Origin: Flectonema sp. DT1601
Lineage: Eukaryota; Euglenozoa; Diplonemea; Diplonemida; Diplonemidae
Length of the DNA stretch: 64,000 nt
Direction of reading: 5' to 3'
Assembly: GCA_964019425.1 (NCBI GenBank)
Contig: OZ025860.1
Span: 186,001-250,000, forward strand
Shown: one piece after another, positions 53,365 through 63,159 of the stretch
How the letters are laid out: each line of letters starts with the position of its first letter
How positions within the stretch are numbered: the stretch's first letter is position 1
Notes under the pieces: generated by a model
What the model was told of the DNA's origin: nothing
The model's database searches: none
Seen by the model: only the letters and a program-made list of their open reading frames with translations
Translations under genes and position numbers: made by a program

Positions 53365-55082
53365 CTGCGCGGATCGACTTCAGGGAGGAAATGACCACCT
53401 CTGACGGCGATAACTACATTCGCTTGAACGAACATGGAACCCCAACTTTTTGTGCAGAGGAGATACAAAGAGACGGCAAACAATACCTTTATGCTTTTTT
53501 TACAACAACGGATGTTTGATTTAGGCGCAAAAAAATAAAATAAAATAAATAAATAAACAAAGAAGGATGCAAGTTAACGTGAATTACCCTTTGCCTTCTC
53601 GTGTAGAAAAAAAATCAGAAGATTTAAGAAAAGAAAAGAACAAGAGACAATCATCAGAGCAAAAAAAAAAAAAAAAAAAAAAAAATGGTCTCAAGAAAAT
53701 AGTGAGGATAAAGGGGAAATAATACATTTTTTTTTTTTTTTTTTTTTTTCAAAATCAGTAGAACTCTTTTGCATTGTAAAGTCTTTTTTTTTGAGGGTAG
53801 TTTCACACCTCCAATCACGCTACAGACCTATCGACGTAAGGGAATCATGATGCCTCATAATACCTTTCTTACTATCAATAAGGTAAGTACTCATGACAAC
53901 ATAAGCAACAGGGGGAAAAGTCATTTAATTCATGCACGATTATTAAAAAAAAATAAAAAAATTGAGAAGAGAGGAAAGTCAATAATGACATTAATAAAAT
54001 AAAAAGTCTAAAAAAAAAAAAAAAAAAAGAATTTAAAAAAAATGCGCAAAATAACTGCGCGAAGACTATTAAAAACGTGAATTGGTTGAAAAGACGAAAT
54101 CTCTAATAAAGAACAACCATTTTCATAGAATAAATGTGAATGAGCATTTATCCCACTCCAAAGACAGATGTCTCTGCGACACCACAACAAAAAAAGCACA
54201 CGGAGTATGCTTAAACAGCATTGAAGGGGGGGTAGGGTGTGTATAAGGCAATAAACACAAATTAGTTGCCCACTATAACAAACACGTAATTTATCACGTG
54301 CCATGCGATGTGAATATATCCTGCCAACCAGCATTGAACATAAAAACACAAACACAGCCGTCTCAAAGAACTCTTTCACGAGTGCTGCTTACATTATAAG
54401 ATGAGGATACAATCCCAGCAGACTTACTGCGTATTGTAGAATCTCATTATGTCGTTTTTTTTTTTTTTTTTTTTAACTTCTATAAACAATTCAACAATAA
54501 CAATAAAAAAACACGTGCGGGGGGGTTTCTTTTTTTTTTTTTTTTTGGGAGGCAAGAAAAATGTGCTGAGCGTTTGTGTATTATTTTGCGGGAAAAAAAA
54601 AATTGTTCTACAGTCTTTTAAAAAAAATTGACCACCCGGTGCCGCTAGTCAGAAATATGCATAATTTTTACGACATCAATATTTCTGGTAACATCCTTTA
54701 CGTGTGTGCTAGCATTAAAAAACGCTAGTAAGCATAAGGAGAGAATCAGTTTGCTTAGCTGTTCTCGCTACATTGTACTCCATAACATACTTCTCTGAGT
54801 TCAATATTCGTAATTAGTTACAACAGAGAAAGTATAGGAGTACTGCTACATGTGTCAGCAGACTTTTGGAAGTGAAAGGGAGTTAAAAGAAGAGAGGTAA
54901 TCAAAAAAAAAAAAAATTAAAAAAATAAAAAAAACAGGGTTTTGTGAAGGGAGGCAAGAATAAAAAATCATGGGGAAAAAAAAAAAAAATAATAATAAAA
55001 AAAAAAATTAATTTTTTTTTTTTTTTTTTTTAAATTTTTTACGCACAATGTGCTTAAATCAGAATTTCGAATTTACGTGTAG

Positions 55083-55103
55083 CTGTTCTGGTTCAACCAG
55101 CAG
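55083..55103. other. Short inverted repeat in a GC-richer island
   Basis: CTGGTT c AACCAG (55088-55100), extended outward by ctg/cag. It sits at the head of a balanced stretch (55080-55200) in AT-rich spacer. No function assigned. Confidence 0.4.
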
Positions 55104-55454
55104 TACATAGCAACATAGTAATCAGCGGCGATCAGTGACCTCATCCAGGGCGACTATCTGCCTGCGTTGACATTACTAGAAGTACTTTTGTTAAATCATT
55201 CAGCATTGAGGATAGGGAAAAGGTGTTAATTATCTCTCTAAAAGGTTTCTCGGCTGTCGTAGTTAGAAGAAAAAAAAAGAAGAGGATAGAACCGTCTGGA
55301 ACAGAAGTACGAAATTCATCAAATCGAACTTCCGTTTTTTCCTTCAGTCAAAACTGTGAATAATTACATCTCCGTTAATGGGACTCTATGGGATATGTCA
55401 GGGAAGGTGGATTTCTAATTTTTATGTTTACGTCACAAGAACATGATGACATCA

Positions 55455-55796
55455 CTAGCTGTAACTACCTCGTAAACTAACTGTTGGAGTTTGAACAGTT
55501 TGGGAAGGTCTCACCATTTGAATAACAGGTGTTTGAAGAGAATAAGTAACTGTTTCGAAATCATCATCGCTGTCACTGTCACTCTGCTCTGCTAATAATC
55601 CTTGGTAGCTAGTACTAAAGAAGTAAACGTTGTGTTCTTCATCTGGGAATTCAAAATCACAAGCATCCAACATCCGTTGTTCCTCCACAGATATAGATGA
55701 CACTGCTGTGTGTGCATTCGATACAATCAGATCGCCTACTTCAATTTCATTCCTCTCAATGAACTCAAAATCTTCAACAGACTCACTCGTAAGCAT
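55455..55796 (-). CDS. Small acidic protein, 113 aa, unknown
   Basis: ATG-to-stop frame with non-random, acidic composition: MLTSESVEDFEFIERNEIEV, a central DACDFEFPDEEHNVYFFSTS and an acidic Ser/Asp tract EQSDSDSDDDFE that resembles a casein kinase 2 substrate. The last 25 residues are Thr/Val/Pro/Gln-rich. No membrane span, signal peptide or known domain. The start is supported by an acceptor ccttcacag 24 nt upstream. It stands alone, with long spacers on both sides. Expected to be soluble and largely disordered; role unknown. Confidence 0.65.
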   Translation of the reverse strand: MLTSESVEDFEFIERNEIEVGDLIVSNAHTAVSSISVEEQRMLDACDFEFPDEEHNVYFFSTSYQGLLAEQSDSDSDDDFETVTYSLQTPVIQMVRPSQTVQTPTVSLRGSYS

Positions 55797-56528
55797 TGTT
55801 ATTTTTTGAGGTTTAAAAAGCTGTGAAGGTAGGTATGTATACTTGTATGCAAAATCCGTTTTATTATTTTTTTTTTAATAATTTTCTTCAATGCTGAAGC
55901 ATCACTCGAGAAGGCTGAATTGCCAATTAAACGAACAATAATAACAACAACAACTACAACAACATGATTGTATCGTTGAGCAATGTACCAAGAAAAGAAA
56001 AAAGAACCAAAAAAATAAACACGGAACAACGCTGCAAAGCTTATACGATAAAACCGAAAATGAAGCAAGCTAACGAAGAGGGGAGTGCTGCTTTCTATGT
56101 TTGAGCAAAACAATTTTTTTTAAAAAGAGATTCCTTGTTAATAGCAATTTAAAACTCGCGACAAAACAAAACAATAATCATAAAATGGTAATTTATCAAA
56201 GTGAGAAACACAATAAAAAAACAATTCAAACGAAACACGTAGCATTGATGAGAGACTAATCGAAAACCCCGATGGTGATGCTCCTTCACAACAATTTTCC
56301 GTTTTTTTTTTTTTTAAGTTGGGAAGAAATGACTAGGGGGTATAACTGTTCGATTTTGTACGTCATTAAAACACATTGATAATTTAACATTATTAGTTCT
56401 TCCTCCATCACAGTAACTAAAGGCTTGGGGGGAAAGAAAAAAAAACAGGCACACTTTCAAACGGACAATATTATGCAAGCACGGAAAGAAACTACATAAA
56501 GAAAGAAATAAAACACCATCCGTCAAAC

Positions 56529-56594
56529 ACAGACTGAATCCTGTCGCATAGGGGAAATAAGTATAAAAAACATCGGCTTTCAATCTGAATAGTT
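56529..56594. repeat. Dispersed repeat B, copy 1
   Basis: Shares the ordered blocks cagac, gaatcctgtc, gggg, aaat, cggcttt and caatctgaatagttt with 61864-61941. Same orientation and similar spacing. Both copies lie downstream of a minus-strand stop codon. Confidence 0.75.
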
Positions 56595-56791
56595 TTCTCC
56601 GATTCACACGTGGCTTAGTTTGTCCATTATAAATCACAATAATAATATAGGTTTCAATGAGATGAGTCTTTTGCTAGTTGATACACATATATTCAACATT
56701 CAAAGATTAATAAATAGGAAACATGAGTAGGGTTTTTTTTTTTTTTTTTTCCCCCCTCTAATTGATATCCAAAAAAATCTGGGGGTGAAAC

Positions 56792-56815
56792 TTTGACAAT
56801 GTAAAAAAACAGTAA
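56792..56815. repeat. 24-nt dispersed motif, copy 2
   Basis: Partner of 4141-4164 (one mismatch). It lies about 120-140 nt past the stop codon of the transporter gene on the minus strand. Confidence 0.5.
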
Positions 56816-56932
56816 CAACTCTAGGTATTAAAAACAAATTAATACCATCAATGGGCTTGACTGAAAAAATGTTTGTGGTTGTTAATCAAAGAATCAAAAA
56901 ATAAATCTGGGGGAAAGAAAAAAATAGCGTTT

Positions 56933-58615
56933 CTAGGTAACGATATCCCTAATGGACGTTACAGTTGCTGTCATTCCCAACGCACATCCCGATACCAATA
57001 CGATCCAACAAGTCCATCGCCCTCCAGGAGGGTTTTCCTCCAGTTGAAGAGCAAAATAAGCTGGGAATACGAAACCTAACAATGACCCAAGAAGACCTCC
57101 AACAAGATCAAGGGTAGGTCCAAGATCAGGAGCCACAAGGCCGATACCAATAGCAAATGCGAACAACGGAAGCGTTGTAAGCACGTGAAGAGACGTTGAC
57201 GTTTGTTCTCTTGTGCCTCCACCAGCAGCTGATACACCAGCATGAAGAGGTGGACGATCCACTACCGACCAAACTAATGTTAATGGTCTTCCAGTTTCAT
57301 CAAATGACATACAACTTTGACGTGAAGCGTGAGTAACAGCAGATTGATGAGTCACACCAGTACAACAAGACATTCGAGATCTACGTCTCTCTTTATGAAG
57401 ATCTGTTGTAAGAGATGTACGAGAAATAGAATGCCTAGCCTTAACTTCCGTGTTAGCCATTGCTTCAGTAATTAATATCTGAACAGTCTCACGAGCAACA
57501 CCAAAATTCATTGGGAACGACAACAACATATTCAAAGACATCAAAGCTCTGGCAATGTTGACGAGAGTTCGAGAGTTCGGATAGTTCTCAAATATATCAG
57601 ATTTCGTACCATCTCCAAAGACTGCAAAGACAAGCATCCCAATTGCGACTGACGTAGTTGTTGCAAATGCTACAGATTTTCGAACGACACCCTTCCAGAT
57701 GACAGGATCAGCTCCAGATCCCAGAGATCTGTAAATTGAGAATTGATTGTGGTGACAGAGAAATGCAAAAATACAAATTCCAATGGTGTCAACAGATCCA
57801 GACTTTGCGATTAATGCATAGTCTGGATTAGGACATCCCGGACAGTCATTTTCATAACCAAGTTCATAAGCAAATATCACAATAATACCAACTACTACTC
57901 CGATAGTAATCGCAGAGACGTGACCAATGTCAGCAACAGAACGCAAGCAACACAACGGCAACAATATCAATACAGCAGTTCCTAATGTAACCAGATAGCG
58001 ATGATCAAGCCAATCTTGTGATGTGAGACCAAACAAGGACGTTGCTAAATTATCTTTAACAACTATTATGTATCCAACAAGGGCACCAATACAAAATAAA
58101 AACTGAGTCAGTAATACTGCTGACCTGAATATTGGTCCCCCAGCTAGCTCAGCTAATTCTTCGTAGGCTACGCAAGCAATTGCTCCTGTTCTGCAAGCTC
58201 TGTCTGAGATTGTGATTAATAATTCTAGTGTAAAGCATGTCGCGACTGCTGCTATGAGTACGAGTACAATTCCAAGAGGTAGTCCACTTTGTCCGAAGAC
58301 ATACGGAACTCCTACGATCCCGGCATCTAGAATACAATTTATTAAATTAAAAGTAGCCCCTGCTACTCCCGAAGGAGGTTCTCCTGGTGGTGGTCCCTCA
58401 TCGTTCGGAACATCGTCACCCATCCACCAGAATTTTATTTCTTGACCGTCTGATGGGATGGAATCTCTACCACCAGCTGTTCCTTCATTATCTGTTAAGG
58501 CAACACTAAGTCTCGATGATGCCCTTGCTGATCCCCTAACTAATAATGAATCAGTTTCTACTAACACCTGATCTGGAGGTTTACCAAATGCAGTTGTTGG
58601 AGGTTGTAAGGCCAT
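56933..58615 (-). CDS. Amino-acid transporter of the AAAP/SLC38 family, 560 aa
   Basis: A cytosolic N-terminus of about 90 residues is followed by the family signature at the first span: GATFNLINCILDAGIVGVPYV, where members read 'N..NAxxGAGILxLPYA'. There are about 10-11 membrane spans in total: the typical unwound first span, a long fifth-sixth pair (LVTLGTAVLILLPLCCL; ITIGVVVGIIVIFAYELGYE), a CNHHQF-like FLCHHNQFSIYRSL motif before span 8, and final spans ending FVFPAYFALQLEE. These carriers move neutral amino acids with Na+ or H+ across plasma, vacuolar or lysosomal membranes. A cytosolic loop of about 80 residues (395-475) is basic, with Ser and Cys. Acceptor atcttttttttag, 26 nt upstream. 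Confidence 0.9.
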   Translation of the reverse strand: MALQPPTTAFGKPPDQVLVETDSLLVRGSARASSRLSVALTDNEGTAGGRDSIPSDGQEIKFWWMGDDVPNDEGPPPGEPPSGVAGATFNLINCILDAGIVGVPYVFGQSGLPLGIVLVLIAAVATCFTLELLITISDRACRTGAIACVAYEELAELAGGPIFRSAVLLTQFLFCIGALVGYIIVVKDNLATSLFGLTSQDWLDHRYLVTLGTAVLILLPLCCLRSVADIGHVSAITIGVVVGIIVIFAYELGYENDCPGCPNPDYALIAKSGSVDTIGICIFAFLCHHNQFSIYRSLGSGADPVIWKGVVRKSVAFATTTSVAIGMLVFAVFGDGTKSDIFENYPNSRTLVNIARALMSLNMLLSFPMNFGVARETVQILITEAMANTEVKARHSISRTSLTTDLHKERRRSRMSCCTGVTHQSAVTHASRQSCMSFDETGRPLTLVWSVVDRPPLHAGVSAAGGGTREQTSTSLHVLTTLPLFAFAIGIGLVAPDLGPTLDLVGGLLGSLLGFVFPAYFALQLEENPPGGRWTCWIVLVSGCALGMTATVTSIRDIVT

Positions 58616-58641
58616 GTTTGCTAATGTAAACCCTGAAACCT

Positions 58642-58660
58642 CTAAAAAAAAGATTTTTTA
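58642..58660 (-). other. Candidate 3' splice acceptor before the transporter gene
   Basis: The minus strand reads aatcttttttttag, then 26 nt to the ATG at 58615. A clean pyrimidine tract ending in TAG. Confidence 0.6.
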
Positions 58661-58861
58661 AAAAAAAATCTGTGAAAAACCATGTCACCCTTCAGTAAGT
58701 AAGTCTACGGGGAATGTGGGATTTGGGAACTTAATGAAGTGTCACAAAGTCTATTTAGAAACCGTTCTTTAAATACTCTAGTTAGTTAAGATATCGAATT
58801 CTAGTTTTTTTTTTGTTTTTTTTTTTGTTTTTTCGTGGTAATAACCACCTTTTTGAAATAT

Positions 58862-58893
<32 letters not shown>

Positions 58894-58910
58894 TCCCCTC
58901 TCTCCCAGAC

Positions 58911-61492
58911 TTATGCTCTGCTGTCCATGATTGCGTCTCTTCCTACTTCGTCGTACTGTGCGGTCATTACGTCGAATTGTACAGCGAAGAACTTGTTGAA
59001 ATCAAGGGCAGTTCTTAATCGCTGCAATGAACCCATAGCTATTTGAGGTACAGAAGTACGAGATTTCATCAAAGCTGTGCGTTTTGGTGATAAATTAGCA
59101 TGAGCAAATTGCGTTGATTCTCTTGTTAACTTTGCTGGATCTAATCCTCTGTCAAGCGTCTGCAGAAGCATTCCAACTTCACGAATGTACTTACGGCGAA
59201 GCTGGTTTACTGCAAGTCCAGTCTCTTCAATCACTAACACAGAGCTGCTGGTTGGTCCCAACCAACGACCACCTTCCTTACTTACGTCAGCAGCGTCTTG
59301 CAGTCTCTGTTGAGGGATTTTTTTTAAAAAAAAAAATTATTTTAAAATATTGGATTACACAAAATCAAAAACATTCATACCAACAACATATCCTGACCAA
59401 TATGGTGTAACTGTGATGAGTGTACTAAGAATTCAGTTACAATCTGAAGAACGTTTTCGACTGAGGAGCGTAGTTCACTGTATCGCTGTATTTGGTTGTT
59501 CGGTTATTTGATAAACAAAACAATGAGACACCTGCATTAGTTATAAATAAAAATTCAAACCTGATCTAATAAGCAATGACGATGAAGCTGAATAATAGTC
59601 TGAGAGTGACAATGAACGACGTCATCGAGTGTTTTTACTTTTCCTGATTTAGTTTCGAATTCTTTCCAAAGCACATCAACACCATCAATCAGAGTATAAG
59701 AAACTAATGCACTAACAAATTGAAGCATCGCATGAGAAACATGTGAGGCAGTTTCACTGCAATGATGAAGTTTCATCCACCAGTCTGGTGGATTCTTCAT
59801 CATTGACCTGTGACATCTTGCATGCAATATTTGCTTCATATCTCTCCTACCTGTGACGAGTTCCTTCTGAATCCCTCTTATCCTCCATATAAAATTAAAA
59901 ACAGGTTTATAATAATTATTTACTAATTCTTTTCTGATCACAGCATTTAGAGGGTGAGGACAGTTGTAGAATAGTTGAAAATTTTCAAGACCGGTACCTT
60001 CATTTGATTTCATTGAGACGTCGATGAAGTTACAGGGGTCAATGCTTGGAATCTGTCCTGAAATAGTTTTTACAACACATTCTTCAATAGCTGGCAGCAA
60101 TTGATATTTGCTTCTCAATACGTCTGAAACTTCAGTTCGAAGCATTTTACCTACTCTGCCGTAGTAAGCAGCTTCAAAGAAATTTCCTTGTGCGAGTAAA
60201 CAAAGAGATTTCGCAGTATGAAGATGCTCTGCGAGTCTGTGTTCATCAAACATAACTTCTAACACACGGGCATCTACAGCGGATTTTGCTTGTTTTACTA
60301 AGTGTTGTAAATTATCAGTGTTGAGACCTTCACCATTGGGTAACATATTCTTAACAGATGGTGGCATGTGGTAGGCATCTCCGCATAGTTTTCTCAGAAA
60401 ATTTATTGATTTTCCAGCCAAAAGAATATCTTCTGCGAGAGATCTTGAGACAAACGGAGGAAACATCACGTCTCGAAGAGTGAATTTTTGATCCCACCAC
60501 TGATCGCAGTCAGTTGGGACATCCTTCTCACGAGCACGAGCCACGAAGAATTCTTCGTGAGGATCATCAAGTTTTCCTTCAATAATCCATTGCCATATCA
60601 TATGAAGAAGTGGTTTGAATGATACATCTCTAAGAGACTTAAACAAACCTGGAGGAGCAGCAGCATGATGACTAAAGGATTCTAATGCTGATGTTAACGC
60701 TCCACCCTTACCCCAAGATGAGTCAGCAGTTAGTTGAATCCATCTTATAAATGATAAATCTGTACTTGCTCTGTCAGCTGCTAATAGTAGTCTTGGAAGT
60801 GAAACGGGTCGTTCTTCTGAATCGACGTCACTCATTAACTCACCCATTGCTTCATCATATTTCTGAACTTGTTCACGAATACCATATTGTAAAGATTGAT
60901 GAAGAAGAGATTGATCAGCTTTCTTTCCGAGATCACCTTTTACCTTAGTGTGAAGCTCACCAAGTTCTCGCAGCTGTTCCATTGCAACTTGACAGGCGCT
61001 GTGAGGAGCAGTAGCTGTGTCATCATCATCTATTTGTACCCCGTGCATTCTGTATATTCCTCTTTTTATTATCTTAACCATAGGCATTACATGTGGTCCT
61101 AATGCCGCAGATGGATCCGCACGCGCCGGAGGTGGAGCCTTACGCTTTGCCTCAACTCTAGCAGCAGCTAGACTTGCGACTGCTGCTGCGGGTTGTGGTT
61201 GAATTTGAGATCCTTTCAGGGTGTATAAAACATGAAGTACTCTTGCTTTGGTTTCTAAATTCAGGCATTTTGCCTGTTTTAATCTCTGCAAAAGGTTTAG
61301 TAACTTCCGACGGGCTGCTCCTTCTTTAGTCCTTTGAATCATAGCGCTGGTCGCATTGAAATCAGCAACTCCAGGACCTTGAAATAAATCTCCAGTCGAC
61401 TTCGCATCATCTCTACTGGCTCCGACTCTGATTAATAAGTTTTCAAGACTTTCCAGTACCATGTACTTCTCATCCATCGGTTTTGAAGTCAT
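58911..61492 (-). CDS. Gamma-tubulin complex component 3 (GCP3/Spc98 family), three exons, about 810 aa
   Basis: Exon 1, 61492-59561 (644 codons); exon 2, 59485-59381 (35 codons); exon 3, 59306-58911 (131 codons plus stop). The frame is kept at both junctions (LLDQ/RYSELRSSVENVLQIV and QDMLL/RLQDAAD). GCP hallmarks: SFIRWIQLTADSSWGKGGAL, KPLLHMIWQWIIEGKLDDPHEEFFV (near 300), FTLRDVMFPPFVSRSLAEDI, GKSINFLRKLCGD, then the second domain AKSLCLLAQGNFFEA, NAVIRKELVNNYYKPVFNFIW and the C-terminal LRTALDFNKFF. Within the GCP family the HEEFFV, WDQKFTLRD and GKSINFLR wording fits GCP3 best. The protein nucleates microtubules with GCP2 and gamma-tubulin. Exon 3 carries an extra loop relative to animal GCP3. 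The acceptor before the ATG is only aaaaaag, weak. About 20 nt after the stop lies an A-run of about 30. Confidence 0.9.
59307..59380 (-). other. GCP3 intron 2, 74 nt
   Basis: Starts GTATGAATG and ends tccctcaacag after a T-rich stretch. Canonical GT-AG. Removal joins QDMLL to RLQDAAD in frame. Confidence 0.8.
59486..59560 (-). other. GCP3 intron 1, 75 nt
   Basis: Starts GTTTGAATTT and ends aaccaaatacag. A branch-like ataactaat lies inside. A nearer AG (taatgcag) would give a 29-nt intron, but the frame then meets a stop; the AG chosen keeps the GCP3 match. Confidence 0.8.
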
Positions 61493-62036
61493 CTTTTTTT
61501 TTTAAGAAAAAGGTTGGTCCCTGTTTCCCTCTGTTTTGTCACTTAAAATAGTTATACATAAAAAAAAAATGAAGGCAGTATGCTTCAATATTGTTACGGT
61601 TCAAATCCCTATAGGTACATGAATATACCCGACTATGAAACAGGTAAGGCAAATAGAAAAGCTAACAGAGTCGAGGATGACTATAATCTACCATACAAGA
61701 TATATAAAAAAAGAATACTTGAAGAGACATAAAATTCAAACCTTGCTAGACATAACGCGTTAGGTAAAGTGATTAAAGAATAACCGATGCTGAGATAATA
61801 AAAAAAAAGAGGGGGGAAAAAAAAAAAAAAACCATTCAGATTTAGCCTTATACTTCGTTGAACGCAGACAGAATCCTGTCTCACGGGGGGAAATTAAACC
61901 ATGACCATAAGAAATAACGGCTTTTTCAATCTGAATAGTTTCGGTACAACAAGAAAAAAAAAAAAAAAAAACTAAGCCGAGGGGTCAGGTGTGTAAGTGC
62001 AAGCCCAGGAATATGATTCTACAAAGTGATAAGTTA
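61493..62036. other. Spacer with repeat B copy 2
   Basis: 544 bp between the PP2C gene and GCP3. A/T runs at 61800-61830 and 61953-61971. Holds repeat B (61864-61941). No coding frame; a B-box-like ggttcaaatcc near 61602 has no tRNA around it. Confidence 0.6.
61864..61941. repeat. Dispersed repeat B, copy 2
   Basis: Partner of 56529-56594, sharing cagac, gaatcctgtc, gggg, aaat, cggcttt and caatctgaatagttt in the same order. This copy has an insertion of about 10 nt in the middle. Confidence 0.75.
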
Positions 62037-62939
62037 TCAACCGACAATCATTGCTACTGCAGTTATGTCATCTGTGTGACCATCTGGAAGAAGTGAATTC
62101 TGATATGCTGTCTCAACCAATGCTGCTGTGATAGCAGTGGCCTCATCTGAATCAGAATCAGAATCATATTTAATAGAACTAATAATCTCAATAAGAGATC
62201 TCTCGGAGATGTTATTCGTGATTCCATCCGTCGCTAAAATTACTATATCACCTGGACGAGCCGGGTATGATATCGTATCGCAGTCAGCTGGTGTTTCACC
62301 ACACTGAAGAGCAAGTTGATAAGGACGGCAACCTGCATGTAATTGTGGTGAGGTTCTAACCAATACTTCTCTGTTTCTTAATAATAAACAAGTTGAGTCT
62401 CCAACAGAAGCAATTTGTAATACGTTTCCTCTGATGGCCGCAAGACATACCACAGCAGATCCTGGCTGTCGAGTCAATTCAAAAGCAGACTCCAGAACCT
62501 GACGAGGATTACAAGACTTTCCGTGATCAGCAGATTCAAGAAAACGCTTCGCCTGTCGTAAGAACTCGTTTGAGTACGCTGAAGGATCTATTCCAAACTT
62601 TTTCCATCCACTGACACCATCTGCCACGCCACTCGTATTGGTATCCTTTGATATAAAGAAAGCATCATCATTGCTATCTGATGTTTTTCCTTTGCTGATA
62701 CCGGCAGCAAATTTAATTGATAATTCTGGTTTTATCTTTGGTTTCCTTACTGATGTTCCTTTACTTCGCTTTTCTGAAACAGAAGTCATCACTGCGGTAC
62801 TGACTGTCGGATGCCTTTGAAGGAAGTCAGTAACTTCACCCATCGTGCAAACCCCGTCTCTGTTGGTATCCATTTGAAGAAAGACTTCTTCACCAAGTCT
62901 AACACTTAACCATCGACGAGTTGCTTGTCTCACCAGCAT
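62037..62939 (-). CDS. PPTC7-like PP2C phosphatase with N-terminal EF-hand, 300 aa
   Basis: Start at 62939, the first ATG after a clear acceptor (attaatttcag, 13 nt upstream). The frame stays open upstream through a T-rich stretch, but that is probably not coding. Residues 24-35 are a canonical EF-hand loop, DTNRDGVCTMGE (D, N, D, backbone, T, E), preceded by a basic amphipathic N-terminus (MLVRQATRRWLSVRLGEEVF) that could be a mitochondrial targeting sequence. From about residue 75 the PP2C fold of the Ptc7/PPTC7 type follows: SNDDAFFI (metal Asp), GVADGVSGWKKFGIDPSAYS, GSAVVCLA, ASVGDSTCLLL, PYQLALQCGETPAD, GDIVILATDGITNNI and HTDDITAVAMIV. All metal-binding Asp positions are present, so activity is expected. 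PPTC7 acts on mitochondrial proteins in animals and yeast. Ca2+ control by the EF-hand is inference. If a cis intron joins this frame to the upstream gene, the start would differ. Confidence 0.88.
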   Translation of the reverse strand: MLVRQATRRWLSVRLGEEVFLQMDTNRDGVCTMGEVTDFLQRHPTVSTAVMTSVSEKRSKGTSVRKPKIKPELSIKFAAGISKGKTSDSNDDAFFISKDTNTSGVADGVSGWKKFGIDPSAYSNEFLRQAKRFLESADHGKSCNPRQVLESAFELTRQPGSAVVCLAAIRGNVLQIASVGDSTCLLLRNREVLVRTSPQLHAGCRPYQLALQCGETPADCDTISYPARPGDIVILATDGITNNISERSLIEIISSIKYDSDSDSDEATAITAALVETAYQNSLLPDGHTDDITAVAMIVG

Positions 62940-62952
62940 TAGAATAGCAAAA

Positions 62953-62975
62953 CCTGAAATTAATGAAATAACCGA
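62953..62975 (-). other. Candidate 3' splice acceptor before the PP2C gene
   Basis: The minus strand reads cggttatttcattaatttcag, then 13 nt to the ATG at 62939. The upstream gene stops 205 nt before this AG. Confidence 0.6.
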
Positions 62976-63159
62976 AACACACAAAACAGACAAGTCAATA
63001 CTTCTATCAAAAAACAATAAGTAAAAAACAAAGACAAAAAGCAGGCTAAGATCCGAAAAAAAAAAAAGTGTAAGTGTGACAGTCAGAAGAAACCAAACCC
63101 CAAATCTGTCTAGAGTTGTACACAGAAGTGTTACATTAATTGTATGACATAAATTTACG

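Larger units (their letters stand above)
49619..55454. other. 5.8-kb block without a convincing gene
   Basis: AT-rich with extreme homopolymers (A-run of about 32 at 51307-51338; T-runs near 53263 and 53727-53749). It alternates with balanced islands at 50230-51150, 52140-53180 and 55040-55220. The best plus-strand frames (51378-51611 and 52879-53124) have normal composition but no match I recognise, and would oppose every other gene. The islands hold strong hairpins (52577-52654, 55083-55103) and an 18-bp palindrome (53347-53364). Non-coding RNA genes are the most likely unrecognised content. Confidence 0.5.
55797..56932. other. 1.1-kb spacer with two dispersed repeats
   Basis: Lies between the AAAP transporter and the small acidic gene. 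It holds the acceptor for the acidic gene at 55821-55823, repeat B at 56529-56594, the 24-nt motif at 56792-56815, and a T-run at 56733-56751. No coding frame with normal composition. Confidence 0.6.
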
